Assembly (NCBI GenBank): GCA_030737875.1
Contig: CM060910.1
Location: forward strand, 250,884,427-250,948,426
Reading direction: 5' to 3'
Length of the DNA: 64,000 nt
Origin: Allium sativum
Lineage: Eukaryota; Streptophyta; Magnoliopsida; Asparagales; Amaryllidaceae
Shown: piece by piece, positions 32,189-43,392 of the stretch
Numbering within the stretch: the stretch's first letter is position 1
Layout of the letters: every line of letters starts with the position of its first letter
Notes under the pieces: model-generated
The model's database searches: none
What the model was told of the DNA's origin: nothing
What the model saw: only the letters and a program-made list of their open reading frames with translations
Program-made: the position numbers and the translations under genes

Positions 32189-34978
32189 TGTTGGACTTAT
32201 ATTAACCCTAGAGGGGGGTGAATAGGGTTTATCACAGTTTTTCGCTGAATTAAAACTTACGGGATATTAAAGTAATAAACAGATCACAGAATGTAGCAAA
32301 AATAAAAGTGCATAAAATAAATCACACACAGAGATACCCAGCTTCGGCAAAACCCTGCTACTGCTGCATTCCTAAGGTTCCTACTAGGTAAAAGAACAAA
32401 TCCCGCATACAAGACCATGTACGCTCACGAACCCCTCGCTCCTATTCTAGTCCTATGCTCAAAACCCTAGACTGATCGATATCCCCTCGACCAGATTTTC
32501 CTGTATTACAAACCCGTAACCCTAGATTTTACAGACTCTAGTAAACTGCCAGCTAAACTCTAACTGGATTCCCTAGAATTTTACGAACTATAGCAACTGT
32601 TCGGATTACAAAAGAATTACACCAGAAAAACAAACTTAAAAACAAAAACAAATTTGAAAAACCTAGTTATAAAAACAAATCCCATTTAGCCCTTTAAACT
32701 TGAATAGGCCGGCCCACTTTCATTTGCGTTCACTTCTCTTAGCCCAATCTCCCTTTTTCTCTGAGAAACAAAAATGGCTTCTGCGTTACAAACGCTAGGG
32801 TTTTTAAAACTTCCCCAAATCGATCAATTGCTTGATGAATTGGATTTCTCTTTGATGCTCGAAACTGTTTGGCTCTATGATGCTTCGATTTTGGGGTTGC
32901 TCTTCCTTTCGATCGAAACCTATGTGCGTATTTCTGAGTTTGATTTATGGTCTTTGAAATTGCGAGTTTTTGGTTTTCGATCCTTCGATTTGCCTGTGAT
33001 GAAATGGTATAAACAGGATTATAAAATCATTTAATCTCTCTGATTTCATTAGAATGATTCGATCTGGTTTGAATGGTTCGATCTGATTTGAATGGTTTCG
33101 TCTTTTGCTTTATTGCCTGATTTTGCTCGACTTTGAATTGCTGCGAGATTTACTCTTGACTTGTATTTGTCCCATGGTTAATTTCTGCATTTTCAGGAAA
33201 CAAATTATAATCTTCTCCTGTCATATAAACATGAGTATACATGCGTGTTTTTTCTGGAAATCAACACAGCCTTTGTTTGGTTTTGTGAATACTTGGAAAA
33301 CATTGATTTTTTCCAAAAACTGATTTGTTGAGTAAATGGATTTCTTGCCAAATAATGTTTATATATTTCTAGAACCATTGATTCATTTTCCACATGAACA
33401 ATTTAGTGATTGATTGATTTCTGGAAACCTATGAGAAGCAGAATAATTTCTTTCTTAAAACAATTATGGTCTGTGAATTAATCACTCCATCTATGCATTA
33501 ACACAATGTTTTCATTTCTGGAAAATGTGAATATCTGAAATCAATTTAAAAACTGCTATGAAACTGAAAACATGTTTTGCTAATTTGGCTTGACTTCATA
33601 TATGATTTCAGGAATAGAAACTTTTTGAATTGATTTTCTTGTGTTGCATTTAGAGATTATTATTTGAACATAGCATCATTGACCACACGGGTGATTTCAT
33701 GTTTCATGTATACACACCTGCACCTCTTCTCCATGCTGCTTTGAACACTTGTTTCATCATAACTAAACATGTATACTTGTTTGCACTTCCAAATATAAAC
33801 ATTAGTCTTTGAGCAAATGTTCTCTAGTCAGTATGATTTCTTCTTTCATCTGCACATATATATGCATACAAACATATATGTTTGTGTGTGTATCTTGTGT
33901 GCACTGATTTCCATATGTTTATGTCCTTCCTGTTTGCCTGGAAACTAACCTGCATTCACTCGAGCTTGTATGTGCATTTGAATAATTGAAACTGCCTTAT
34001 TATTTATACATGCATGCATATATGCTATGCTGCTCTACCAGATTTTCCATCATGTTTTACTGTATATGTGATGCACCATCCATGTTGACCCACTATATTT
34101 GTATACATCTCCAATGTCCATCCATGCCGAATGTAGTTGCACCATTTTTTGAGATGTCACGACCATTGTTGTATTTGTTGAATCATGTACGTGTCAATGC
34201 ATTGCTAGCTTGTGATTTTGCTCCATTTTGAGTTGGACTGAGTCGAGATGGTCCACGTGGCTACTCCTCGGTTGCACACTGGATTGGCGAGGCAGTGCGC
34301 ACGTGTATTCATATACACGTGTGTATATGCAGCCATCAAACAAGATTTCCTCTCCCTGTACTATACATATACAAACTGACTAGACATAGATAAATTAGAT
34401 CAAGTCATGAAAAATGATGAGAAACACACCCAAAATCTAAGTCAAATAAAAATTTTAAAAATAAAATTTATATTCGCGTGTATCCATATTTTGTTTCTAT
34501 AGCAGTGTACTGTGTGTGTGTTTCATGTGACAGATAAGAAGGTGATGACTGGACCGACAGTGAAGAAGCTGTGAAGACAGAAGATTGAAGACATGAACAG
34601 TGTGTAAATGTGTATATAATTGAATGGAATTGTACAGAGTGACTGAGCGATGTAGTGAGGAGATGACGTAATTCAAATGTACTGAACTGAATGTATATAT
34701 ATTTATATGAAATGAAGTGTATCAGTGAAGTGTTCAAATTGTGGAGTATAAAATTTGTACTGTTTGATATTGAAATAAAATATTCTATTTAAATAAAATA
34801 CTGTGTGAATGTTCAAATTTATGTACATTTATATTTTGTTTAAACAGAAATATTATATTTCTGACTGTTGTGTGGTATACCAGTACAGTTACAAACACAT
34901 TTAATAATAAAATATATTTGGTTATTATCATCAAACAAAAATCGTATAATTGTGTATACAATTGCGTTATATACAACA
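32189..34978 (-). repeat. Copia 5' LTR (2790 bp)
   Basis: Same ends as the 3' LTR. A deletion of about 455 bases relative to the 3' LTR lies at about 34061/34062. The antisense exon-like frame (32774-33034) is retained, but its donor-like GTGAGT is GTGCGT here. The two LTRs differ at many single bases, so insertion was not recent. Confidence 0.88.
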
Positions 34979-35555
34979 CAATCCCCCTCGGGTTCTCATC
35001 TAACGGAAATCTACTATGAAGCGTCTTCCATATGAGGATAGAAACCTTACGATAGATGCGGGGATCCCAAATGTTACAGAAAGTCGAAGAAGGTGGGCTA
35101 TGAATTCTAGTAGAATCCCAAGCAGCCAGTAGGGTGAAAGGAGCACCATTCCACCCAAGACCACCTCTGTGAGAGTCAAGAAGGGTTTCACGGACTGCAT
35201 CCTTTTCCACGTCTCACTAGCGTAAGATGGGGTTCCATTAAAGTCCAATGGAAGAGGATGCTGGTATTTAGCATGAAGGAAGGATGCCCGAAGGGAGTCA
35301 TTCGCACGAAAACGGACCCAGAGTTTACAAGCATAAGCTATGCACACATCTGTGATTTTTGAAGACCAAGACCGCCTTCACTCTTGGGACGACAGATGAC
35401 ATCCCAGGAAACCCAGTGGTGCCGATTGGCTACATCCTTTTTACCTTAGAAAAAGGATGAGGCCAAAGAACAGAAAGAACGAAAGTAAGAAGCAGTTGGA
35501 GTCATGGATACAAAGACATGGGCTCCAATTGATTCTAGCACCAACTTAATGAGCA
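34979..35555 (-). pseudogene. LINE (L1-type) reverse transcriptase, 5' part of split copy
   Basis: The minus strand reads LIKLVLESIGAHVF, then HWVSWDVICRPKSEGGLGLQ, ACKLWVRFRAN, ETWKRM, and (after a frameshift) GLGWNGAPFTLLAAWDS, IWKTLHSRFPLDENPRG. These are in the order found in the C-terminal third of plant L1 RT polyproteins, leading to the zf-RVT region that resumes at 24680. Frame changes near 35150 and stops make it non-functional. The 5' portion (endonuclease and RT catalytic core) is missing beyond about 35555. Confidence 0.82.
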
Positions 35556-36111
35556 TTAAACCTCACACCTTTGTGTAATTATTATAATGGCCCATAATAC
35601 CTAGACCTTTCACGTTAATCTGACTAATTTGTAGATGTTAGATATGTCGATCAGTTCTGGGCAGGCTTCTACTATAAGTAGGGTTTAATCTAGTGTTTAT
35701 GTGTCATTAATACTAATAAAAGTCATTAAACTCACACACATACAAATTTCCAATGGGGACATTTATAATTATAGTTTTCCACTTTAACTCATTTAGCATG
35801 CTATTTAATATGAATTTAATACGCATTAATAATATGTTAATTACGTTAACACATAATAGTAAATAAACGTAAATCAAGCACACGTTGAAATGTCAATCCT
35901 CGACGATCAAAATATGGTTTACAAGTTTATTTCTCGAACTTCTCAATATGGCATGAACATGTATATCATAATCAATAAACAACATAAACATTAACTTGTA
36001 ACCAAGGTTTAAATGATTATTTCAATAACATAAGAAAGACAAGGTGTGATATTCCAAATATATATATGCAAAATCTCCTTTTTGGTACTGCTTAACTTTT
36101 CATATAAATTA

Positions 36112-36127
36112 ACACACACACACACAC

Positions 36128-36171
<44 letters not shown>
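36112..36171. repeat. (AC)n/(AT)n microsatellite
   Basis: Alternating AC and AT dinucleotide runs. A second such run lies at 36648-36692. Confidence 0.92.
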
Positions 36172-36644
36172 GCCAAAAACTTATGACTTCAGTGATTTGC
36201 ATATGATATGTTCAAAATATCTATTTTAGAAATGGATGCTTAAACCTATTAGATTTACAATACTCAAGTATCTTGCCTTTGCGTACATACATGCACATAT
36301 ATTTATATATTGAATTAACAACATTTTCAAGAAAAATAAATCAGTCCATTATCAGAAATTGCACAACAATAATTTTTTTTATCTTTTATTAGCTCAATAA
36401 TCAAAACAAAAAAAAAACAATTTATTTACCATTTCTGCAAAATGTAAGAAATTTGGTGGATTTTTTAATGTTTCATTTTCATATAAATCCAAATATCTTT
36501 AGGCATAACAATCCAAATCTATACTAACATCATATAGAAAATAGAAAAATGATGCAATTTCCACTCATAGAAGTAAGAAGAAACTCAATGTAGAATCTAG
36601 TGATTTGGATTAAACCTTCGAATCAACATACTCCGAATTCTCCT

Positions 36645-36647
<3 letters not shown>

Positions 36648-36692
<45 letters not shown>
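36648..36692. repeat. (AC)n(AT)n microsatellite
   Basis: About 30 bases of AC followed by AT repeats. Confidence 0.92.
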
Positions 36693-37545
36693 AGAATCTG
36701 ATTTATAATGTTATACATATATTAAACTTCATTCCAGGATCTATATAAAAACTCGGATAAGAAGAGATAGAATATAGGTTAGAAGGAGAGAAGAAACCTG
36801 ACCTATTTTTGAAATTAAGAAATAATGGAGAAACATAATGGTGGTATGGAGGAAGATGAAAGTGGGGTTTTAGGGAGAGGCAAGGAGGCATTTTTATAGT
36901 TTTAGTGTGTATGTGGATGTAAGATTAGTTAGATTTAATCTGGACAATCTGATGAAGCAAACTTACAAAGAAACCCTTAAAAACAGTGCCTCTCCCCCAC
37001 CCTCAACCATAAGGGCGATCAAGCCCCCTTCACAAGAGGGCAGTTGATCGGTCGGCCAGCCCCTTCTGTAGGGCGGTCGACCTACCTTTAGGGTCGATGT
37101 TGGGATATTTGTTTTGTTTGAACGTTTCTTTTTATATCGATCACAATTGATTCTTACGTTTGTTTTTCATTTTTGTCCCCTCTTGTATACATATCTACAC
37201 ACAATTTTAAATATATAAGGATATTTTATTATGCCATCTAATATATATATATATTTATATTCCAAATTTGTATTTACATAGTTTGAAATTTAAACCTTGT
37301 GTGTATATAATTATCATCTTACTTGTTTTATTTAATAACCTCTTTATATGGACTCCGTTTTTGACAAATAAAATATGAAAATGGATAGGAATCTCGCCAC
37401 GAATACAATAGTAATATTTTCGTAGACAAATTCCCAACAGTCCAAAAAAATTATTTTTAACTCATTAATATGTTATTAATTTATTATTGTTGTACTTAAT
37501 TTAATTATCTATGTCTATTTAGGGTATATTTTACTGGGTATTACA

Positions 37546-38393
37546 TAATGATTGTAGTAAATTTTCTTGTGTTGATCCTATGTCTCATAGCTCTAAATTT
37601 TAATTACCCTAATTTGGAATTTGTGTAATCTATATCAATGGAAGCATCCCTAGTAGTGTTCATTGTGTTCATGAGTAATTTAAGTATAAACTCGTAAATT
37701 TATCCTTTGTGAAATCTGTTAATGTCCTACGTTATTTTATTTCTTTCTAATAGAAAGAACTCATCTATTCTATATTTTTGAGTTTATTTGGGATTATGAG
37801 ATTCCGTACCTTATGAAAAGGAATTTTTCCCTTAACTACGATATTCTTCACTTATTTTATTATACTAATATGTTTAAGTTAGACCAAGCCAAGTAATTAT
37901 CCTTGGGTTAGACCGAGTTGTTTCAGATATATTTGTATATTCGAGCTTGCTTCATTGTCACTTTGGCTTTATCTTTCTAGAGATATTTCATAAGTCTTGT
38001 GTTACAGTATATGAGCCACTTGATGTGTATTTAATTGAGACTCGTTGTATTTATATATGTTCTTTTGAACCATTTGGGTATGTACATATGTATTAGTATG
38101 ATTCCACTATTTGTAATTATATGTGATCTATTCTATGATCTATTGTATATAATGTACTTGTACTCTGCTCTGAATACGGTCTTTTGACACCATCGTTTAT
38201 ATTGGACATGAATTGAGTACGCTGGTCCTCTTTAGGTAAGGAAGAAAACTTACACACACAATAGACGTATTCGATACTTGTCTAATATGAAATTATGGAT
38301 AGTCGCCCTTAACCATCCTTATTCTCTGCTCTTGTAGACAGTTTTACTCTGTAACGCTCTTTATTAGGGTAGGTCTCAAGGTGGGGCATTACA
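37546..38393 (+). repeat. 3' part of a plus-strand LTR
   Basis: It ends GGTGGGGCATTACA at 38393, three bases before a primer-binding site, so it is the end of a 5' LTR. Its start was not found; the boundary at 37546 is only where the minus-strand LTR ends. No coding sequence is visible. Confidence 0.55.
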
Positions 38394-38396
38394 ACA

Positions 38397-38408
38397 TGGT
38401 ATCAGAGC
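38397..38408 (+). other. Primer-binding site, initiator Met tRNA (plus strand)
   Basis: TGGTATCAGAGC follows ATTACA-ACA, the usual LTR-end/PBS spacing. It marks the start of an internal region on the plus strand. Confidence 0.85.
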
Positions 38409-39261
38409 AAAATTCAGATCGAAGTAAAATAAACACAAAATAAAATTAGAGTAGTACATGTGTTACAATATAGAAGGATAATATATGTGTTTAATTATAT
38501 CATCTCACATTGTTATCCTTAGTCTGTGTTCTTAAGTATCTGAGCCTTATATGAGTGTTAGCTTCGGGAATACGTCTATGAATGTATTTAATACGTAACA
38601 TTCCATGAGTTGAACTCGATTCTCTATGATTTATCTTTGTAGTCATTTTCATCCTCCAAAGTTCTTTCAGTGTTTAAAAATCTTAGGTTTAAAATTTGAA
38701 GAAATTTAAGACCTTATCCTCTTGAATGTAGTTGAAGTTGAGTTAGTAAAAAAAAATTAAGATGGGTAAATTAAACTAAGATAATGGAAATCAAATACAT
38801 TTTAAGGCAAAGGGCGGTAATTTGAGAATTAATTAGTGGCGTAGCGGAAATAGGTGAATTGTTTCGACTGAGCTAAATTTAACGAATTTATAAATATGTT
38901 TAAGGGGATGGAATATAGGTGATTAACTATTGAGACTTGGTATGTGTTGAATTCTTTATTTAAAATAAATCAGGAGTATCTGTAAAGATAAATAAAAAGT
39001 GTAATCTTAAGTAAACCTAAAAGTCTTCTATTTTCATTGGTGTTGAATTGTTCATTGGGTGTTTTAAGGGGTTCTGATTAATATGTCTGATGAATGGTAT
39101 CAATAAGAATTTATTAAACTCTTATCTGAGACGATCGAGCACATTATTTTGTGTATGAAAAAATAAATTTAGGGAAGGTGTAATGAAAAAATTCATAAGT
39201 GTTAAACCACTATATTAGATGAGGCTAAAAGAAAGGAATGGTGAGCCGCTAAATATATTCC
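38409..39261 (+). other. Retroelement leader/internal remnant
   Basis: About 850 AT-rich bases following the PBS. No gag or pol motif is seen. Confidence 0.35.
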
Positions 39262-39908
39262 ATGTGTTTTATACGTATCAAGCATATTTTGGCTATTACA
39301 AGGAAAAACTCTATCCTCCGGCTTGCATTGCATTGTGTGATGGGACCTGAGTCTTATAATAGCTTCATTTTTCCAAAAAGCATTGCGTGGTTTTAATTTA
39401 AACTAAGATTCATATGGAGTAAACCCGTTCCGTGTTATACAGTGTGGTCCCATGATTTCCCAATTTTTAAAATAAAAATTTAATAACTGTTTTAGTTCTC
39501 ATTTAATAACTGTTTTAGTTCTCACTCTAGTCCCATGACTGACCTGGAGTTTATTGTTTTAACCTAAACTCTGGGTGCCCATATTTTCCACATGGGCAGC
39601 TAGTAGTTTTGGTTTTGTACATATTATATTCACAGGATCCTGTTTTACAGCTGAAGCGATATTAAGAAAATTTTGTATCCGTGTATTTCTTTCAGTTGTA
39701 TTTTGTATTATTTTTCCGTTGCTATTTAAATGTAATTTAAATCTCTGATATGTTTCTTTTGTATAATATTTATTTATACTCTGTTATATTCTTGTACTCC
39801 GATGTAATTGTTGTAATAGCAATGAAATGTTCTTCTGTTTGTGTCCTGATGATTATTGTTCTCAATTCAATCTGGGGTTTCCTTTACGGGGTAGTTTGGG
39901 TCATTTCA
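39262..39908 (+). repeat. 3'-end fragment of a family C-type LTR
   Basis: Matches the last 650 bases of LTR C (14780-15431) and C' (57280-57917). Shared blocks are TATCCTCCGGCTTGC, GCATTGCATTGTGTGAT, CCCGTTCCGTGTTATAC and CTGGAGTTTATTG, with an end GGGTCATTTCA. Confidence 0.75.
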
Positions 39909-40036
39909 AATAAGTTATAAATTTTTCATGATATTAAATTGCATTAATGATAATCGTACAATAACAAATGCATATATTTTGAACTATTATCTTACAACTC
40001 ATGTTATTATATTTTGTTATCATTGTAAACACATAA
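39909..40036. other. Short spacer
   Basis: 128 AT-rich bases; nothing recognisable. Confidence 0.4.
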
Positions 40037-41245
40037 TGTAACAACCCAGAGTTTTGACAATAGTAATTAATTATTAGAATTTCAGAAATAGGAATTTCTC
40101 CATGATGGAATTTGACCACGAAACTTTAACCGATGCGTTCGTCTCGGAATTCTGGTCAACTTTCATGTTGGAGTTTCATGAATGGAATATGTATAGAAAA
40201 GTTACGGACGAAATACGATAATAGACGGAAAATAAATAAATCAGAATATTTATATATATTATACCATATTTTACCACCCTCACTGGCCGGTTGGCGACCT
40301 AAGCGGTCAACCCCAGTGGTCGACGTACTGGGCACCAAAATGCCCAGTGACGGCTAGGGTTAATGGGTTAAGTTTATATTATATTATCAAATGGATGGTT
40401 GGATATAAATTAAAATAAATCTAACGTTTCATGGAAAATTCCACTCCTATAAATGAAGAGGTAAGACCTCATTCTTTTCCACATAAATCCGTAGGCAGCA
40501 ACGAATCTCTGTCATTTTCCCTTTCTCTTTCAATCAAATTTCTTAATAAAATATATATTTATATACGATTAATCAAATATAAATCACACATATTTGAAAG
40601 GGGTTATCAGATTCAAATGGAAAACAGTGTAAATTGACAGCTAAGCTATTCTACATAAAATTCACCCCCTCTCTTCCTATTTTCTTGCAAATCTACAGAT
40701 CTGAAAGTTCCCCTTTTTGGAATATTTGTAGATCTGTAAGAATTTGCGAATTGTAGGCCTAAAAGATTATTCAGATTTTGATGCTTTCAAGTGAGTGGAA
40801 AATTTACATACAAAGTTATAATAGCCTGTTTATCTCATTTGAATTAGATCTAAAAATATATGCCTATGTTTGAATTAGATGTAAAAATATTTGCCTATTA
40901 TCATCAGATCTAATCATAATATGATTGATTTTGAATTGGCACTTATCAGATTTACTAATATATATTGTCAAAACTAGGAAATTGTGAACTGTGGTTAGGA
41001 ATAATATTAATTGTAGGTTTGCTTAAATTGTTTATACATATTGCCTACAATTATGTTGGATAATATATTGTAGTTATTTGTAAAACACTAAAGATATGGA
41101 AATCAGTCCCAATAACACTGTTTAGATGTAGTTTTCTTCCAAATCTCTAGTTCCAGTGTAAACTGATGAAGCATGTGATTTTAATTTAAAAGACATATAC
41201 ATATTTTTGTTCAATGTTGTCGGGTTTTGGTTTAGTTGATGGAAC
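40037..41245 (+). repeat. Element D 5' LTR, first 1.2 kb
   Basis: It starts TGTAACAACCC and matches 57925-59065 base for base over most of its length. It contains the GCGTTCGTCTCGG box (40135-40147), GTCGAC motifs (40300-40325), TATA box 40448-40454, an inverted repeat around GCAAATCTACAGATCT / TGTAGATCTG (40684-40740), and a donor-like AA|GTGAGT at 40791. Similarity to the 3' LTR ends near the words GGTTTTGGTTTAGTTG. The true LTR end is not identified. Confidence 0.75.
40448..40454 (+). promoter_or_regulatory. TATA box, element D 5' LTR
   Basis: CTCCTATAAATGAAG, conserved in the 3' LTR at 58318-58324. Confidence 0.6.
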
Positions 41246-41547
41246 CGTGCCCTTTAAGGGGCTAGCGGTCAACTGCCCTTCATGGGATAGGTCGACCGCT
41301 CCCCTTAATGGAACGTGGTCTGGACCCGACTCGCTTCGGCTGAAATGATATATATCGTTCCAGCCGACTTCTCCTTCCTCGAACCCTTTTTTTCACCAAA
41401 CTAAACCAACCTCCATTCCCAATCTCCAATCCGAGCAACCTCCGCTCTGTTTCTCACCTAATTACAACCAAATTCCTTCTCATGCAAATTTATACCCGAT
41501 TATACTCCAGATTTGCAATTTCCTTTGCCTGATTCACTGATTCCTCC
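41246..41547 (+). promoter_or_regulatory. Leader region upstream of plant-transposon-protein frame
   Basis: Contains another GTCGACC motif group (41268-41305) and then a C/T/A-rich leader with little G (41380-41540), typical of plant 5' leaders, ending at ATG 41548. No primer-binding site could be identified with confidence. Confidence 0.4.
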
Positions 41548-42129
41548 ATGGCACCTCCTTGCAATGTCGCCACTCAACACCACGGCCTTACATCTTAGAA
41601 AGCCACATGGTTAGACCGCGATAAGGAGAAGATTAAGCACTGCTTGGCCACGACCAATTATGATTTTCATTTTGTTCGAACGGTGAAGTTCGCTAATTTC
41701 GCTACTTTTGGTTTGGAGGAGCTTTTGGTCACCATAGGCCTAGCACTGATCCTGTGCTTCGATACCTTTGAGCGCGACCTGTATAGGCGCTGCATTCGTC
41801 TGTTCGATGCCCATATGGATGCCGGCATCGATGATGAGTCTTGCGTCATCCGATCTGAGGTTATGGTCACCCGTGTCGAGTTCTCCGACGATGACTTAGC
41901 CAAGATTTTGTGCATCTCGGCAGTCAGCATATCTTACTTGAAGACCCTGGAGCTTGAACCACCACCACTCTACAACCCATCGCCCGAGTAGTTGTGCGCA
42001 TCATACATCCCAACATCATCCCGAAGACCGGAAGTTTGAAGCAGATTCATCCTACAGTTCGCCATGCTACTCATGCTATTCTTGGCGATATAGCTATCAA
42101 CTGGGTACGCGTGCTTATGATTCATGAGC
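41548..42129 (+). pseudogene. 'Putative plant transposon protein' relic, N-terminal part
   Basis: From ATG 41548 the frame has a TAG at 41596, reopens through FVRTVKFANFATFGL and SEVMVTRVEFSDDDLAKIL, and stops at 41989. After a shift it continues as RIIHPNIIPKTGS and ATHAILGDIAINWVRVLMI. These pieces follow the order of the plant transposon-associated domain common in plant repeats (V…G..V.FS…I…L, then a …LLP..GS…, then …L..G..I……). The molecular function of that family is not established. Solo LTR E cuts the frame at 42129; the rest is at 44776-45190. Family assignment is from memory of its pattern, not a search. Confidence 0.62.
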
Positions 42130-42324
42130 TGTACCAACCCATATTTTATAACATTAAAATTCACAAATTGAAGTATTCTTAATTTTTAGAAGAAGAATTA
42201 AGTGAAATGGGTTGTGCTATTATGTTCGTCTCAAAATTTTGGGTCAAGATAGACATTTGGTTTGAATAAAATGGATTACTTATGAAGAAGTTATTAAGCC
42301 TTGATGTTTGTATGCATATGAGAG

Positions 42325-42359
<35 letters not shown>

Positions 42360-42374
42360 GATAATATGATTTTG

Positions 42375-42800
42375 AATCATGTGATGTAAATTATATGTAT
42401 GTTTGTGGTGTTGAATCATATGTTAGTTCTTATGTGAATCTTATGCAAGTTGGATCATATACTAGTTCTTATGTGAATCTTATGCAAGTTGAATCATATA
42501 TCTTATGCAAGTTTGTAATGGTTGGATCATATATTCATGTATGAATCTTATGCAAGTTTAGGTTGTTATAATATATGTGAGACATGTATATGTATATGCT
42601 AGTTTATGTGACATTAACCTTTATGTCTAGATCCATATGCAAGTTTACATCTTTATGTTTAAACCCATATGCAAGTTTACATCTTTATGTTTAGATCTAT
42701 ATGCAAGTTCACACCTTTATGTTAGGATCTATTGCAGTACATAAGTTATGCAAGTTTATGCCCATTACCTATGCTAATTTTGTATCATATGCTAGTTTGA
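42375..42800 (+). repeat. Degenerate ATGCAAGTTTACATCTTTATG minisatellite in LTR E
   Basis: Irregular 30-40-base units around TTATGCAAGTT and CATATGCAAGTTTACATC. An (AT)n microsatellite lies just before it at 42327-42357. Confidence 0.75.
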
Positions 42801-43180
42801 ATGAAATTCATATGCAAGTTATTGGCTATGTAATCTTATGTCATGATCCTTACATCTATTTTATGTGTTATGTGATGTTGTTTTTCTTTTTATAAGTTAG
42901 ACTATTTGCGAGTCTAACAAATGTCATATGAAAAACATACGAATAGCGTGGGGATGATGGGATAATATTGAATATACATAAATTGTGAATTGGCATAAAA
43001 TGGCCTTAAAAGGCATATAATTAATTTGAGACATTAATTGGCATAATTGGTGTTTATGGACATAATTTTAGGAGACAATTATGGACATAAATAAATTTGG
43101 AATTTATTAACAAATTTGAATAGGGATATTAATCCAATTTGGGGTTAAATAAAGATGTGTAATAATTAACCGCCTAAGAC

Positions 43181-43268
43181 ATGAGGTTAGACTCTTTTGT
43201 GGTGTAAGACTGCCCGGACTCGTCCGGCAAATCCAGCAGCCGCAAATGTCAGTCTAATGTGAGAGGCC
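43181..43268 (+). repeat. Stem-loop module 1, LTR E
   Basis: Outer stem TTAGACT/AGTCTAA, inner stem TTTGTGG/CCGCAAA, and an inner hairpin CCGGACTCGTCCGG in the loop. Confidence 0.65.
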
Positions 43269-43304
43269 AAAAGCACGAATTAAATGCGTAACAATTGTAA
43301 AGAC

Positions 43305-43392
43305 ACGATGTTAGGCTCGTTTGCGGTATAAGACTGCCCGTACCCGCCCGGAAAATCCAGCAACCGCAAATGCCAGTCTAATGTGGGAGGTC
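43305..43392 (+). repeat. Stem-loop module 2, LTR E
   Basis: Outer stem TTAGGCT/AGTCTAA (one G:T pair), perfect inner stem TTTGCGGT/ACCGCAAA. The loop keeps TAAGACTGCCCG and ATCCAGCA. Confidence 0.65.

Larger units (their letters stand above)
24686..34978 (-). mobile_element. Ty1/copia (Sirevirus-like) retrotransposon, non-autonomous
   Basis: The LTRs begin TGTTGTATATAAC and end (A/G)(A/T)CCAACA on the minus strand. The 5' LTR is 32189-34978, the internal region 27928-32188 and the 3' LTR 24686-27927. A PBS adjoins the 5' LTR and a polypurine tract AAAAGGGGGAGAT adjoins the 3' LTR. The flanks CAGTC (24681-24685) and CAATC (34979-34983) form a 4/5 target duplication inside a LINE. Gag remnants are present; protease, integrase, RT and RNase H are absent. 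The several polypurine tracts and gag style fit the Sirevirus branch; that assignment is inference. Confidence 0.88.
35556..37545 (-). repeat. Decayed LTR related to family A
   Basis: The minus-strand start TGTAATACCC at 37545 is followed by a weakened version of the family A start region (the CTCCGTTTTTGAC word near 37350). GTCGACC palindromes lie at 37056-37092, a TATA box at 36892-36898, and a degenerate stem-loop module region at about 35590-35740 (GACCTTTCACGTTAATCTGAC, GGGCAGGCTTCTAC words). The LTR end was not found and is probably lost at the LINE boundary. Confidence 0.6.

Noticed and set aside
38397..38408. PBS as proof of a complete element at 37.5-39.9 kb
   Set aside because: Only the LTR end and about 850 bases of internal DNA follow before a family C LTR fragment; no gag, pol or matching 3' LTR is seen.
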